64,000 nt of DNA, taken from an uncultured Eubacteriales bacterium. GTDB lineage: Bacteria > Bacillota > Clostridia > Oscillospirales > UBA644. Positions 8,216-15,582 of this stretch are shown piece after piece. Location: positions 1-64,000 of the forward strand of contig URFZ01000011.1 of NCBI GenBank assembly GCA_900547165.1. The letters run 5' to 3'. The notes below the pieces were generated by a model that saw only the letters and a program-made list of their open reading frames with translations, made no database searches and was not told the DNA's origin. The position numbers and the translations under genes were made by a program. Each line of letters starts with the position of its first letter. Positions within the stretch are counted from its first letter, which is position 1.

Positions 8216-10096
8216 TCAGTTTTCTTCGTCTTTTTCGGTCGGATTTTTCCGTGCATTCACTCTTGCGACAATTACCGTCAGGTCATCGCCGTCCGCAAGT
8301 CCCGAATTGACCGCGGTATCTATAAGCGCGGCGGCAAAGCCGAGCGGGTCGTTTTTTTCTGAAACGCATTTGCGCAGGATATTCATACAAAAATCTTCAC
8401 TGTCACCGAAAAAGCCGTCCGAAACCATAACGAGGATATCTCCGTCAAAAAGTGTACAGGTCGAAGAAAAAGAATCTGGTGTTTCGTCTGCGCCGAGAGG
8501 CAATGAACGCCGTCCGACACAGTAAACGTTTCCTCCGCGACAGATAAAGGTCGGGCTTGCGTCGGCTTTGAGCATTTCACATTGAGCGGAGTCCAAATCG
8601 ACTATCGACATGTCAAAAGAAAGAACGGAATCTTCTTTTCCGTTATACAGCGCGGTGTTTACCATATCCATAATATCGGTTTTGGGAACACCTCTGCTTA
8701 TCATTGTCCGAACGGTTGCCGAAATGCGTTTGCTCTGCTCTGCGGCAGGTTTTCCCGTGCCCATACCGTCAACGATACAAAGCGCATATTTATTTTTTCC
8801 GCAATCAAAACCGCAGTTTGTGTCACCGCATTCGGTCTGCCCGTCCTTGCTGCGACAAACACGGACGACATCGAGAAATATACCGTTTGAAATAACTTGT
8901 CCGTCTGTGCGGAAATTTCGAAGAAACAGGTCGATATTGGGGCAAACTCTTTCGAGCGCGCTTTCCGTTAAGACTTCCGGAACGTCGCAGTTTGCGCGCA
9001 GCATTCCGAGAGAACGCACCGTGTCGTCATAATTTTTTACCCAACAAAGTATTCTTTTTTTGCATTTTGAGCAGACGCGTTCAACTATCTCGTCGTCGGT
9101 GCCGTTTCGGATGCGTTTTCCGAGCGCCGTTTCGGCGGTATATTTTTTCGGCTTAAAAATGAGTTTTTGCTTTCCGTCGGAGCGTTTTGGCAGAAGCAAG
9201 AGGGCGAATCTGTCTTCGACTTTTTGAGGAATAAGCCAAGAGATAACGCCCGCAGAACCTATTGAGATAAGGGTTCGGATAAGGTCGTGTCCCCCGCCGC
9301 CGTATATGTAAACAAGAACATTTGCAAGCGCAAAGCCGAGAATAACGGCAAAATCGCTGACGGAGCGAAGAATACAGCCCGCAAGAGTGCCCACAACGAT
9401 CACACCCGCAAGCCACAGGTCTTCGGGCTTTCGCAGACAAAAGACAAGAGCAACCGTCATTGCGGCGGTGGAAGCAAGAAAAATTCCGCCGCGACGAAGA
9501 ATACGGCAAAGCAGAGCCACGGTCAAAATTATAACGGCATAATATGCGGCATTTCCGAGACGGAGCATTCCGACGCAGAACACCGAAAATGAAAGAACCG
9601 TGCTGAAAAAACGAAGATTTGCTCCGACCGTCGGTTTGCCCGACACGGTTTCAAAAGCATAACATACATAATACGAAACAACGCTGCCGAGAAGTCCGCC
9701 GAGAACAAAAAAGATGTTTTCTCTGACATCGTGACTGCCTGTGAAAAGCCCGAAAACGCCTGAAACTATCATCGCCCACAGCGAGCACATAACGCATTGC
9801 ACGCCGCTTTTTACGGACAAAACGGGTTTCAGAAGTTTTCTTGCAACAAAAGCGACGCAAACGGCAATAATGCTTCTTGTAACGTCACAACCCGCAAAAA
9901 TATGTCCGACAATGCAGCCGATAAGAGTAAAAATATCACCGCTGACGGCGGCGGCGACACCGAACGGAGCAAAAGAACCCGATACGACGGCATTCGAAAA
10001 GACAAAACCGACTATAAAACGCAAAACGGATCTTGCAAGAAACGACGGCAAGGTCTTGACCGAAAACGGGAGCCTGTCCCTTATTCCTGTTTTCAT
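8216..10096 (-). CDS. spoIIE: Stage II sporulation protein E (serine phosphatase)
   Basis: This 626-residue membrane phosphatase dephosphorylates the anti-anti-sigma factor SpoIIAA, releasing sigma-F in the forespore, and associates with the polar septum. The N-terminal 300 residues contain many hydrophobic segments (about ten predicted), followed by a linker with a CxxC pair and a C-terminal PPM/SpoIIE phosphatase domain (about 400-615). Metal-binding aspartates are visible in CIVDGMGTG and LVMVSDGFF. It is shorter than the 827-residue Bacillus protein, as usual for clostridia. ATG 10096 is preferred over GTG 10105 because GGAAGG lies too close to the GTG. A TATAAT at 10121-10126 lacks a -35 at normal spacing, which would be compatible with Spo0A-assisted activation. 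Confidence 0.92.
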   Translation of the reverse strand: MKTGIRDRLPFSVKTLPSFLARSVLRFIVGFVFSNAVVSGSFAPFGVAAAVSGDIFTLIGCIVGHIFAGCDVTRSIIAVCVAFVARKLLKPVLSVKSGVQCVMCSLWAMIVSGVFGLFTGSHDVRENIFFVLGGLLGSVVSYYVCYAFETVSGKPTVGANLRFFSTVLSFSVFCVGMLRLGNAAYYAVIILTVALLCRILRRGGIFLASTAAMTVALVFCLRKPEDLWLAGVIVVGTLAGCILRSVSDFAVILGFALANVLVYIYGGGGHDLIRTLISIGSAGVISWLIPQKVEDRFALLLLPKRSDGKQKLIFKPKKYTAETALGKRIRNGTDDEIVERVCSKCKKRILCWVKNYDDTVRSLGMLRANCDVPEVLTESALERVCPNIDLFLRNFRTDGQVISNGIFLDVVRVCRSKDGQTECGDTNCGFDCGKNKYALCIVDGMGTGKPAAEQSKRISATVRTMISRGVPKTDIMDMVNTALYNGKEDSVLSFDMSIVDLDSAQCEMLKADASPTFICRGGNVYCVGRRSLPLGADETPDSFSSTCTLFDGDILVMVSDGFFGDSEDFCMNILRKCVSEKNDPLGFAAALIDTAVNSGLADGDDLTVIVARVNARKNPTEKDEEN

Positions 10097-10234
10097 ATAA
10101 AACACATCCTTCCGAAAAGCATTATACTTTTTTCGGAGCGAAAAGAATGTTGAAGCGTAAGAGACGAAAAATAAAGAAAGCGACGCAATAGGTTTTTATC
10201 TGCCCGTATTCAGCCGAATGCGCAAACAAACGTC

Positions 10235-10272
10235 AAAAAAACGAGCCGCGGGGAGGAGCGTCCCGCGACCCG
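10235..10272 (-). terminator. Rho-independent terminator of the cysteine-rich gene
   Basis: On the minus strand, an 11-bp G/C-rich stem (CGGGTCGCGGG with CCCGCGGCTCG, including two G-U pairs) is followed by seven T residues. It lies 20 bases past the stop at 10293. Confidence 0.85.
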
Positions 10273-10292
10273 AAAATCAAATATTGTTTACA

Positions 10293-11174
10293 TTATTGTC
10301 TGCAACCGCAGTTGCGGGTCATATTTTTCCGTTCCGCTTCTTCGCGAATTGCGGCAACGCCTGCGGGAGTCGAACATTCACACCCCTCGCCCGCGTCCGT
10401 TATTCTCGACGGGAAAAATTCATCAACGGGGAAATCCATTCTGTAAAACAGACTGCACGGGTCTTCTTCGCTCGGGCCCTGACATTCTTTTTCGGGGATG
10501 CAGAAATCGTAAGACGGAACGAGTATCTGAACTTCTCTCATCAGGCGGACAATAGAGAAAAGTCCGAGAGAAACGTAAACCCTGTTACCCGAAGTGTTGT
10601 CGCAAAGACATTCTTCAAAACACCGACAAATGCAGGCGGGAACGGCGGAAAGATCCGTATCGCCGCAGCCGCAGCGTGTGCAGCTGTCAACAAGTTTAGC
10701 GGCAAGCGCGATGGGTTCGACAAGTTCGACGGTCGCTTTCGGCGCATTTGTTTTTGAGCCGAGGTCGGTGTCGGGTGCGGACGGAACATACGAGGAAGAG
10801 TATGTTTTGACGTTGCCTTCGCTGCCGTAAAGAATAACCTTTTTGTCAAAGGTGGAAAGACCGTATACTCTCTGCGGTCTTCCGACGTTTGCGAAAACGT
10901 CAAGTCCTATGCGGAAGAATATTTTGATATCAACGGTATAAAACCCTCTGTTGAAAGGCAGCGCCTCAACATCGATGTACGTCCAGAGAACTTCCGCGGT
11001 CATCGCTTTTACATTGACAGCGCGGTCGATTATCTGCTGGTTTGCGTCGGAAACATAAACGCGGGCATCGGTTATGCAGTCTCTGTCCTTGCAACAGTCA
11101 TATACCCTGTCAACGTTTATGCAAACACTTTCGCGCAGATCCCGTCTTGCGCAGGCGGCATTTTTTTCAGCCAT
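10293..11174 (-). CDS. Conserved cysteine-rich protein of spore-formers, function unknown
   Basis: This 293-residue protein has no signal peptide or membrane segment and carries about 24 cysteines, many paired (CC, CGC, CSC-like). The central part, with LWTYIDVEALPFNRGFYTVD and a following FGLSTFDKKVILYGSEG-like strand pattern, resembles an uncharacterised family that I remember as widespread in sporulating Clostridia. Cysteine-rich cytosolic proteins in this group are often spore coat or exosporium components. A CATACAAT element upstream matches the sigma-E -10 consensus, which favours mother-cell expression. The ATG at 11174 is chosen because GGAGG lies eight bases upstream; the longer frame from 11204 lacks one. 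It follows spoIIE on the same strand order but has its own terminator. A role in the spore coat is a hypothesis. Confidence 0.7.
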   Translation of the reverse strand: MAEKNAACARRDLRESVCINVDRVYDCCKDRDCITDARVYVSDANQQIIDRAVNVKAMTAEVLWTYIDVEALPFNRGFYTVDIKIFFRIGLDVFANVGRPQRVYGLSTFDKKVILYGSEGNVKTYSSSYVPSAPDTDLGSKTNAPKATVELVEPIALAAKLVDSCTRCGCGDTDLSAVPACICRCFEECLCDNTSGNRVYVSLGLFSIVRLMREVQILVPSYDFCIPEKECQGPSEEDPCSLFYRMDFPVDEFFPSRITDAGEGCECSTPAGVAAIREEAERKNMTRNCGCRQ

Positions 11175-11224
11175 AAATTCAACCTCCAAAAATTCGTTTG
11201 ACATAAAAATTTATGTTCAGTATC

Positions 11225-11232
11225 ATTGTATG
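11225..11232 (-). promoter_or_regulatory. Sigma-E-like -10 element
   Basis: CATACAAT on the minus strand matches the sigma-E -10 consensus (CATACANT), about 50 bases upstream of the cysteine-rich gene. A convincing -35 element 14-15 bases further upstream is not visible, so the call rests on the -10 alone. Confidence 0.4.
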
Positions 11233-11281
11233 TCGAAGAGAGAAAAATGTGTTAAATAAATGTAAAATCAGGGTTTTTCTA

Positions 11282-11310
11282 TTGACAAAACGGATTTTGT
11301 ATGGTATCAT
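11282..11310 (+). promoter_or_regulatory. Promoter of the ylxM-ffh-rpsP-khpA operon
   Basis: TTGACA (11282-11287), 17-base spacer and TATCAT (11305-11310), 45 bases upstream of ylxM. Confidence 0.8.
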
Positions 11311-11355
11311 ATCCGCTGTAAAGGTAAAAACATTTACAGAGAAAGCGGAAATACG

Positions 11356-11700
11356 ATGTCGGATATTGATATTTCTTCTGAAAAAGAACGTTTCCGTATA
11401 ATGCTTATGCTTGACCGTTACGGTTCGCTGTTGACGGAAAAACAGAGAGATACGCTGGAACTCTATTTTCAGGACGATCTCTCGCTTTCGGAAATTTCCG
11501 AATTAAAGAACATTTCACGACAGGGCGTTCGAGAAAACCTGTGGCAAGGCATTCGAACACTTGTTGAGTATGAGGAAAAACTCGGAATCGTAGAGAAAAC
11601 GGAGCGGCTCAAAGAGCGGCTTGAAAAATTTATTGAAGAAGAAAACCTTTCCGATGCCGCAAAAAGCAGGCTCGGAGAAATAGCAAATCAACCGTTATAA
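11356..11700 (+). CDS. ylxM: YlxM-family SRP-associated DNA-binding-like protein
   Basis: This 114-residue protein has a helix-turn-helix resembling sigma-factor region 4 (about residues 20-65: LTEKQRDTLELYF, then SLSEIAE-like and SRQGVRENL). YlxM (UPF0122) is almost always encoded directly upstream of ffh in Firmicutes and Mollicutes, and in streptococci it modulates SRP GTPase activity. The gene sits 13 bases upstream of ffh, in the expected position. The C-terminal 35 residues are charged and helical. Confidence 0.93.
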   Translation: MSDIDISSEKERFRIMLMLDRYGSLLTEKQRDTLELYFQDDLSLSEISELKNISRQGVRENLWQGIRTLVEYEEKLGIVEKTERLKERLEKFIEEENLSDAAKSRLGEIANQPL

Positions 11701-11713
11701 GCGGAGGAATAAA

Positions 11714-13045
11714 ATGGCATTTGACAGCCTTTCCGAAAAACTCGGAAATATATTCAAAAATCTGCGCTCAAAAGGAAAATTGACCGAAGACGACGTAAAA
11801 AAGGTTATGCGTGAGATAAAACTCGCATTGCTCGCCGCCGACGTCAACTACATGGTCGTCAAGGACTTCATCGCGGCGGTCAGCGAAAAAGCGACGGGAA
11901 CGGAAGTTCTCGAAAGTCTTACCCCCGCGCAGCAGGTCATTAAAATAGTAAATGCGGAACTGACCGAGTTCATGGGCTCGAAAAACGACAAAGTGAAGTT
12001 TGCGTCAAAAGGTCCGACGGTCGTTATGCTCTGCGGTCTTCAAGGCGCGGGCAAAACCACGCATTGCGCAAAACTTGCGCTTTACTTCAAAAATCTCGGC
12101 AAACGTCCCCTGCTCGTTGCCTGCGACATTTACAGACCCGCGGCGATATTGCAGTTGCAGGTTCTCGGTGAAAAACTCGGGATTCCTGTTTTCACCCAGC
12201 CTGAGGGTACAAATCCCGTAGATATAGCAAAAAGAGCGGTCGCTCATGCAAAAGATCACGGCAATGATATTGTTTTCCTCGACACGGCTGGTCGTCTTCA
12301 CATAGACGAAGTTCTTATGGACGAGTTGAAGAACATCAAAGCCGCAGTCGAACCGAACGAGATATTGCTGACGGTTGACGCAATGACGGGTCAGGATGCC
12401 GTAACGGTGGCAAAAAGTTTTGACGAAGCGCTTGACATAACGGGAGTTATTCTTACCAAGACAGATGGCGACACCCGCGGCGGTGCGGCACTTTCCGTAA
12501 AACACGTCACGGGCAAACCCATAAAATTTATGGGAACGGGAGAAAAAGCGGGAGACCTCGAACCTTTCCACCCCGACCGAATGGCGTCGCGTATATTGGG
12601 CATGGGAGATATGCTCTCCCTTATCGAAAAAGCCGAACAGGCTTTTGACGAGAAAAAGGCGGAAGAACTCCAAGAAAAGATGCTCAAAAACAAATTTGAC
12701 CTGAACGATTATCTCGAAAATATGCAGCAGGTCAAAAATATGGGTCCCATCGACAAATTGCTCGGAATGATACCGGGCGTCGATCAATCGAAACTCAAAG
12801 ACGTTGACATCGACGAAAAACAGATAGCGCACGTTGAAGCGATAATCTATTCGATGACAATGAAAGAGAGAACACGCCCTGAAATTCTTAACGCTTCAAG
12901 AAAGCGCAGAATAGCGGCGGGAAGCGGACGTTCGGTTGAAGAAATAAACAAACTTCTCAAAGGCTTTGATCAGGCAAAAGAGATGATGAAGCGTTTCGGC
13001 GGAAAAAATCCGATGATGCGCAAAAAGAAAAAGAAGAGAAAATAA
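11714..13045 (+). CDS. ffh: Signal recognition particle protein Ffh
   Basis: This 443-residue GTPase binds SRP RNA and signal sequences and delivers ribosome-nascent chains to FtsY at the membrane. The N domain (1-90) precedes the G domain with the P-loop GLQGAGKTT (108-116), DTAGR and TKTDGDTRGG motifs. The methionine-rich M domain follows (about 325-443), with the SRP RNA-binding ASRKRRIAAGSGRSVEEIN segment. The basic C-terminal tail ends in a run of lysines and arginines. A GGAGG lies six bases before the ATG. Length and domain order are normal. It forms one operon with ylxM, rpsP and khpA. Confidence 0.98.
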   Translation: MAFDSLSEKLGNIFKNLRSKGKLTEDDVKKVMREIKLALLAADVNYMVVKDFIAAVSEKATGTEVLESLTPAQQVIKIVNAELTEFMGSKNDKVKFASKGPTVVMLCGLQGAGKTTHCAKLALYFKNLGKRPLLVACDIYRPAAILQLQVLGEKLGIPVFTQPEGTNPVDIAKRAVAHAKDHGNDIVFLDTAGRLHIDEVLMDELKNIKAAVEPNEILLTVDAMTGQDAVTVAKSFDEALDITGVILTKTDGDTRGGAALSVKHVTGKPIKFMGTGEKAGDLEPFHPDRMASRILGMGDMLSLIEKAEQAFDEKKAEELQEKMLKNKFDLNDYLENMQQVKNMGPIDKLLGMIPGVDQSKLKDVDIDEKQIAHVEAIIYSMTMKERTRPEILNASRKRRIAAGSGRSVEEINKLLKGFDQAKEMMKRFGGKNPMMRKKKKKRK

Positions 13046-13113
13046 AGATATCTGCCGCAAGACGGATGATATATAAATATGAAGACGAAACACTTAGAGA
13101 GGAGTGAACAATA

Positions 13114-13353
13114 ATGGTAAAAATCAGACTTCGCAGAATGGGTGCTCACAAGAATCCGTACTACCGTATAGTTGTAGCGGACTCCCGTTATCCCAGAGAC
13201 GGAAGATTCATCGAGGAGATCGGAACTTACGATCCCATGACCAAGCCTTCGACAGTTGTCATCGACGCAGACAAGGCTTCCGAGTGGCTTAAAAAAGGCG
13301 CTCAACCGACCGACACCGTAAAGGCCATTCTCAAAAAGAATAACATTCTTTAA
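13114..13353 (+). CDS. rpsP: 30S ribosomal protein S16
   Basis: This 79-residue protein has the S16 pattern: VKIRLRRMGAHKNPYYRIVVADSR at the N-terminus, then RDGRFIEEIGTYDP and a C-terminal GAQPTDTV segment. S16 is an assembly protein of the 30S body domain. The start is supported by GGAG nine bases upstream. Its place between ffh and khpA is the standard Firmicutes order. Confidence 0.98.
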   Translation: MVKIRLRRMGAHKNPYYRIVVADSRYPRDGRFIEEIGTYDPMTKPSTVVIDADKASEWLKKGAQPTDTVKAILKKNNIL

Positions 13354-13374
13354 TCGGAAAGGATTTTCGGCGGA

Positions 13375-13605
13375 ATGGAAGAACTTATTCTTTACATCGT
13401 GAAAAATATCGTGTCAAAGCCCGATGAAGTGACCGTTGAAGACGGCGGAACACGCGAGGGCGCGACCGTTTATAACCTGAAAGTTGCGGACGAGGACAAA
13501 GGCTTCGTTATCGGCAGACAGGGACGTGTCGCAAAGGCGCTCAGAGCCATCGTCAAGGCAGCAGCCGCGAAAGAGGGACAGCGCATAAACATCGATATTA
13601 TCTGA
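13375..13605 (+). CDS. khpA: KH-domain RNA-binding protein KhpA
   Basis: This 76-residue single KH-domain protein (YlqC/KhpA) has the GxxG loop in VIGRQGRVAKALRAIV. In streptococci and other Firmicutes it pairs with KhpB (Jag/EloR) and influences cell elongation and sRNA binding. It lies 21 bases after rpsP, its usual neighbour. A terminator-like hairpin follows before rimM. Confidence 0.96.
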   Translation: MEELILYIVKNIVSKPDEVTVEDGGTREGATVYNLKVADEDKGFVIGRQGRVAKALRAIVKAAAAKEGQRINIDII

Positions 13606-13667
13606 CAGGAACAAAAGCAACAAAGCACCGTTTCCGAAACAGATCAAAAAAACACGAAAAGCAGAGG

Positions 13668-13717
13668 GCGCACGGCGGGCTTTTATCTTGAAAAGATAAA
13701 CCGCGGTGCGCTTTTTT
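13668..13717 (+). terminator. Terminator or attenuator between khpA and rimM
   Basis: GCGCACGGCGG (13668-13678) pairs with CCGCGGTGCGC (13701-13711) with one mismatch, around an inner ATCTT/AAGAT hairpin, and is followed by six T residues just before the rimM ribosome binding site. It may end the upstream transcript partially and reduce rimM-trmD expression relative to rpsP. Confidence 0.7.
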
Positions 13718-13730
13718 CAAAGGAGACAAT

Positions 13731-14228
13731 ATGGAACTTATTCAGACGGGCAAGATAGTCAACACCCACGGCATACACGGGGAGTTGAAAGTTATCGCCT
13801 GGGCGAGAAGCCCCGAAGATATGCTCGGAATAGAGACTTTTTATATAGACGAAAAACCGTATGAGGTTGAAAAGACGCGAATCCACAAGGGTTCCGTGTT
13901 GCTCAAACTCTGCGAGATAACAAATATGGACGAGGCAACGGCACTGAAAAACAAAATCCTTTACGCCGACAAAGAGGATTTCGAACTCGAAGAGACGGAA
14001 TTTTTTATAGAAGACCTTATCGGGCTTCAAGTTATCGACGCGGACACGAACCAAGATTACGGAAAAATAAAAGACGTGCTGATGACGGGAGCAAACGACG
14101 TTTACGAAGTTGTTGACGGCGAGGGAAAGACAAGACTTGTTCCCGCAATAAAGGATTGCATAGTTAGCACGGACATAAAAACGAAAACGATGAAAATTCG
14201 CCCGCTTCCGGGATTGTTTGATATATAA
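13731..14228 (+). CDS. rimM: Ribosome maturation factor RimM
   Basis: This 165-residue protein binds S19 in the 30S head and helps 16S rRNA processing. The N-terminal RimM barrel includes IVNTHGIHGELKV (9-21) and the C-terminal PRC-barrel runs over about 95-160, with the typical DVLMTGANDVYEV and LVPAIKDCI segments. A GGAG lies six bases upstream of the start. It is followed after one base by trmD. Confidence 0.96.
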   Translation: MELIQTGKIVNTHGIHGELKVIAWARSPEDMLGIETFYIDEKPYEVEKTRIHKGSVLLKLCEITNMDEATALKNKILYADKEDFELEETEFFIEDLIGLQVIDADTNQDYGKIKDVLMTGANDVYEVVDGEGKTRLVPAIKDCIVSTDIKTKTMKIRPLPGLFDI

Positions 14229-14229
14229 T

Positions 14230-15456
14230 ATGACATTTAACATAATGACTATCTTCCCTGCCGAGGTCGATGCGTTTTTGAGTTCAAGCATCATAGGCAG
14301 AGCAAGAAAAAAAGGCGTTATAGAAGTCAACTGCTTCGATATACGGGATTATACGCTTGACAAACACAACAGAGTTGACGACTACGCATACGGCGGCGGT
14401 CAGGGTATGCTTATGCAGGCAGAGCCGATATGCAGGTGTTTTGACGCTATAAAAGAAAAATATCCGACGACGCACACGGTATATATGTCGCCGAAAGGCA
14501 AAAAACTGACGCAGACGCTGGCAAAAAGGCTTCTCAAATATGATTCTCTGACTATTCTGTGCGGACATTACGAGGGCGTTGACCAAAGAGCGATAGACCT
14601 TATCGCGGACGAGGAAATTTCCGTCGGAGACTATGTTTTAACAGGAGGGGAATTGCCCGCAATGATATTGACGGACACCGTTGTACGCATGGTCAAAGGA
14701 GTTTTGTCGGACGATGTTTGTTTTGAAGACGAATCCATATACGGAGGACTTCTCGAATATCCGCAGTACACAAGACCGCCCGTTTACAGAGGGCTTGAAG
14801 TTCCCGAAGTCCTTATGAGCGGAAACACCGCAAAAATCGAAGATTGGAAACTGAAACAGTCGTTAAATATAACGCGGGAACAAAGAAAAGACCTTTACTC
14901 GAAATATATCGGAAAGAAGACCCGAACGATGAAATATCTAAATAAAAGTATGTCGGAAAAGATGCTCGGAAAAGTTTACGGGCTTATGCAAAAGTCGTTT
15001 CCGAGAGATGAAATAAGAACTTTCGCAGACCAAAAAAGATTGTTTTCTCTCCCCTGCTTTGACATGGCGGTTTTGGAGAACTTTACGGATATTATCGGAT
15101 TTATCAGCGTTTGGGATCTTGACGGGTTCAACTATGTGGAACATCTTGCCGTAGCGCAAAAGCACAGAGGGCTCGGTTACGGAAGCAAGATAATAAAAGA
15201 CTATATGAAAGAACACCCGGCGGAAAGATATGTGCTTGAAGTTGAACCGCCGCGAGACGAAATCTCAAAAAAACGAGTGGCTTTTTACGAAAGACTCGGA
15301 TTCACGTTCAATGATTTCGAATATATCCAACCTGCGCTTTCAGGCAAAGAAGTCGAACTTCGCATAATGGCGACGGGCGGCGCGCTTTCCGAAGAAGAGT
15401 TTGAAAACATAAAAAAGATGCTTTACGGCATCGTATACAAAAAAGCCGTCGATTGA
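14230..15456 (+). CDS. trmD: tRNA (guanine-N1)-methyltransferase TrmD fused to a GNAT acetyltransferase domain
   Basis: This 408-residue protein is far longer than ordinary TrmD (about 240). Residues 1-236 are a complete TrmD, which methylates G37 of tRNAs using S-adenosylmethionine. The trefoil-knot motifs MSPKGKKLTQ, LCGHYEGVDQR and SVGDYVLTGGELPAM are present. Residues about 240-408 form a GNAT N-acetyltransferase-like domain with the acetyl-CoA loop AVAQKHRGLGYGSKII and a C-terminal VAFYERLGF motif. The two parts are joined in one uninterrupted frame by a short basic linker (KKTRTMKYL), with no sign of a frameshift. The start at 14230 (MTFNIMTIFP) lies one base after the rimM stop and has a weak ribosome binding site, suggesting coupled translation. 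The GNAT substrate is unknown; a ribosomal or tRNA target is only a guess. Confidence 0.93.
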   Translation: MTFNIMTIFPAEVDAFLSSSIIGRARKKGVIEVNCFDIRDYTLDKHNRVDDYAYGGGQGMLMQAEPICRCFDAIKEKYPTTHTVYMSPKGKKLTQTLAKRLLKYDSLTILCGHYEGVDQRAIDLIADEEISVGDYVLTGGELPAMILTDTVVRMVKGVLSDDVCFEDESIYGGLLEYPQYTRPPVYRGLEVPEVLMSGNTAKIEDWKLKQSLNITREQRKDLYSKYIGKKTRTMKYLNKSMSEKMLGKVYGLMQKSFPRDEIRTFADQKRLFSLPCFDMAVLENFTDIIGFISVWDLDGFNYVEHLAVAQKHRGLGYGSKIIKDYMKEHPAERYVLEVEPPRDEISKKRVAFYERLGFTFNDFEYIQPALSGKEVELRIMATGGALSEEEFENIKKMLYGIVYKKAVD

Positions 15457-15466
15457 CGGCTTTTTT
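15439..15466 (+). terminator. Terminator of the rimM-trmD transcript
   Basis: A 12-bp perfect stem (AAAAAAGCCGTC / GACGGCTTTTTT) with loop GATT overlaps the last codons of the trmD fusion and ends in six T residues. Confidence 0.92.
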
Positions 15467-15521
15467 CAACTTAAAACAAAACAATTTCTGAACGATTTTA
15501 CGTTTTTCGGTGAAACAGATG

Positions 15522-15550
15522 TTGACTTTATATATTTTATGGTATATAAT
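15522..15550 (+). promoter_or_regulatory. Promoter of the GH123-like gene
   Basis: TTGACT (15522-15527), 17-base spacer and TATAAT (15545-15550), 33 bases before the start codon. GGAGG lies seven bases upstream of the ATG. Confidence 0.85.
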
Positions 15551-15582
15551 CGAATTATAAAAATATCATTGGAGGTTGGGCA

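Noticed and set aside
12005..12832. A 275-codon minus-strand frame within ffh
   Set aside because: Shadow of the conserved SRP GTPase; no family or ribosome binding site.
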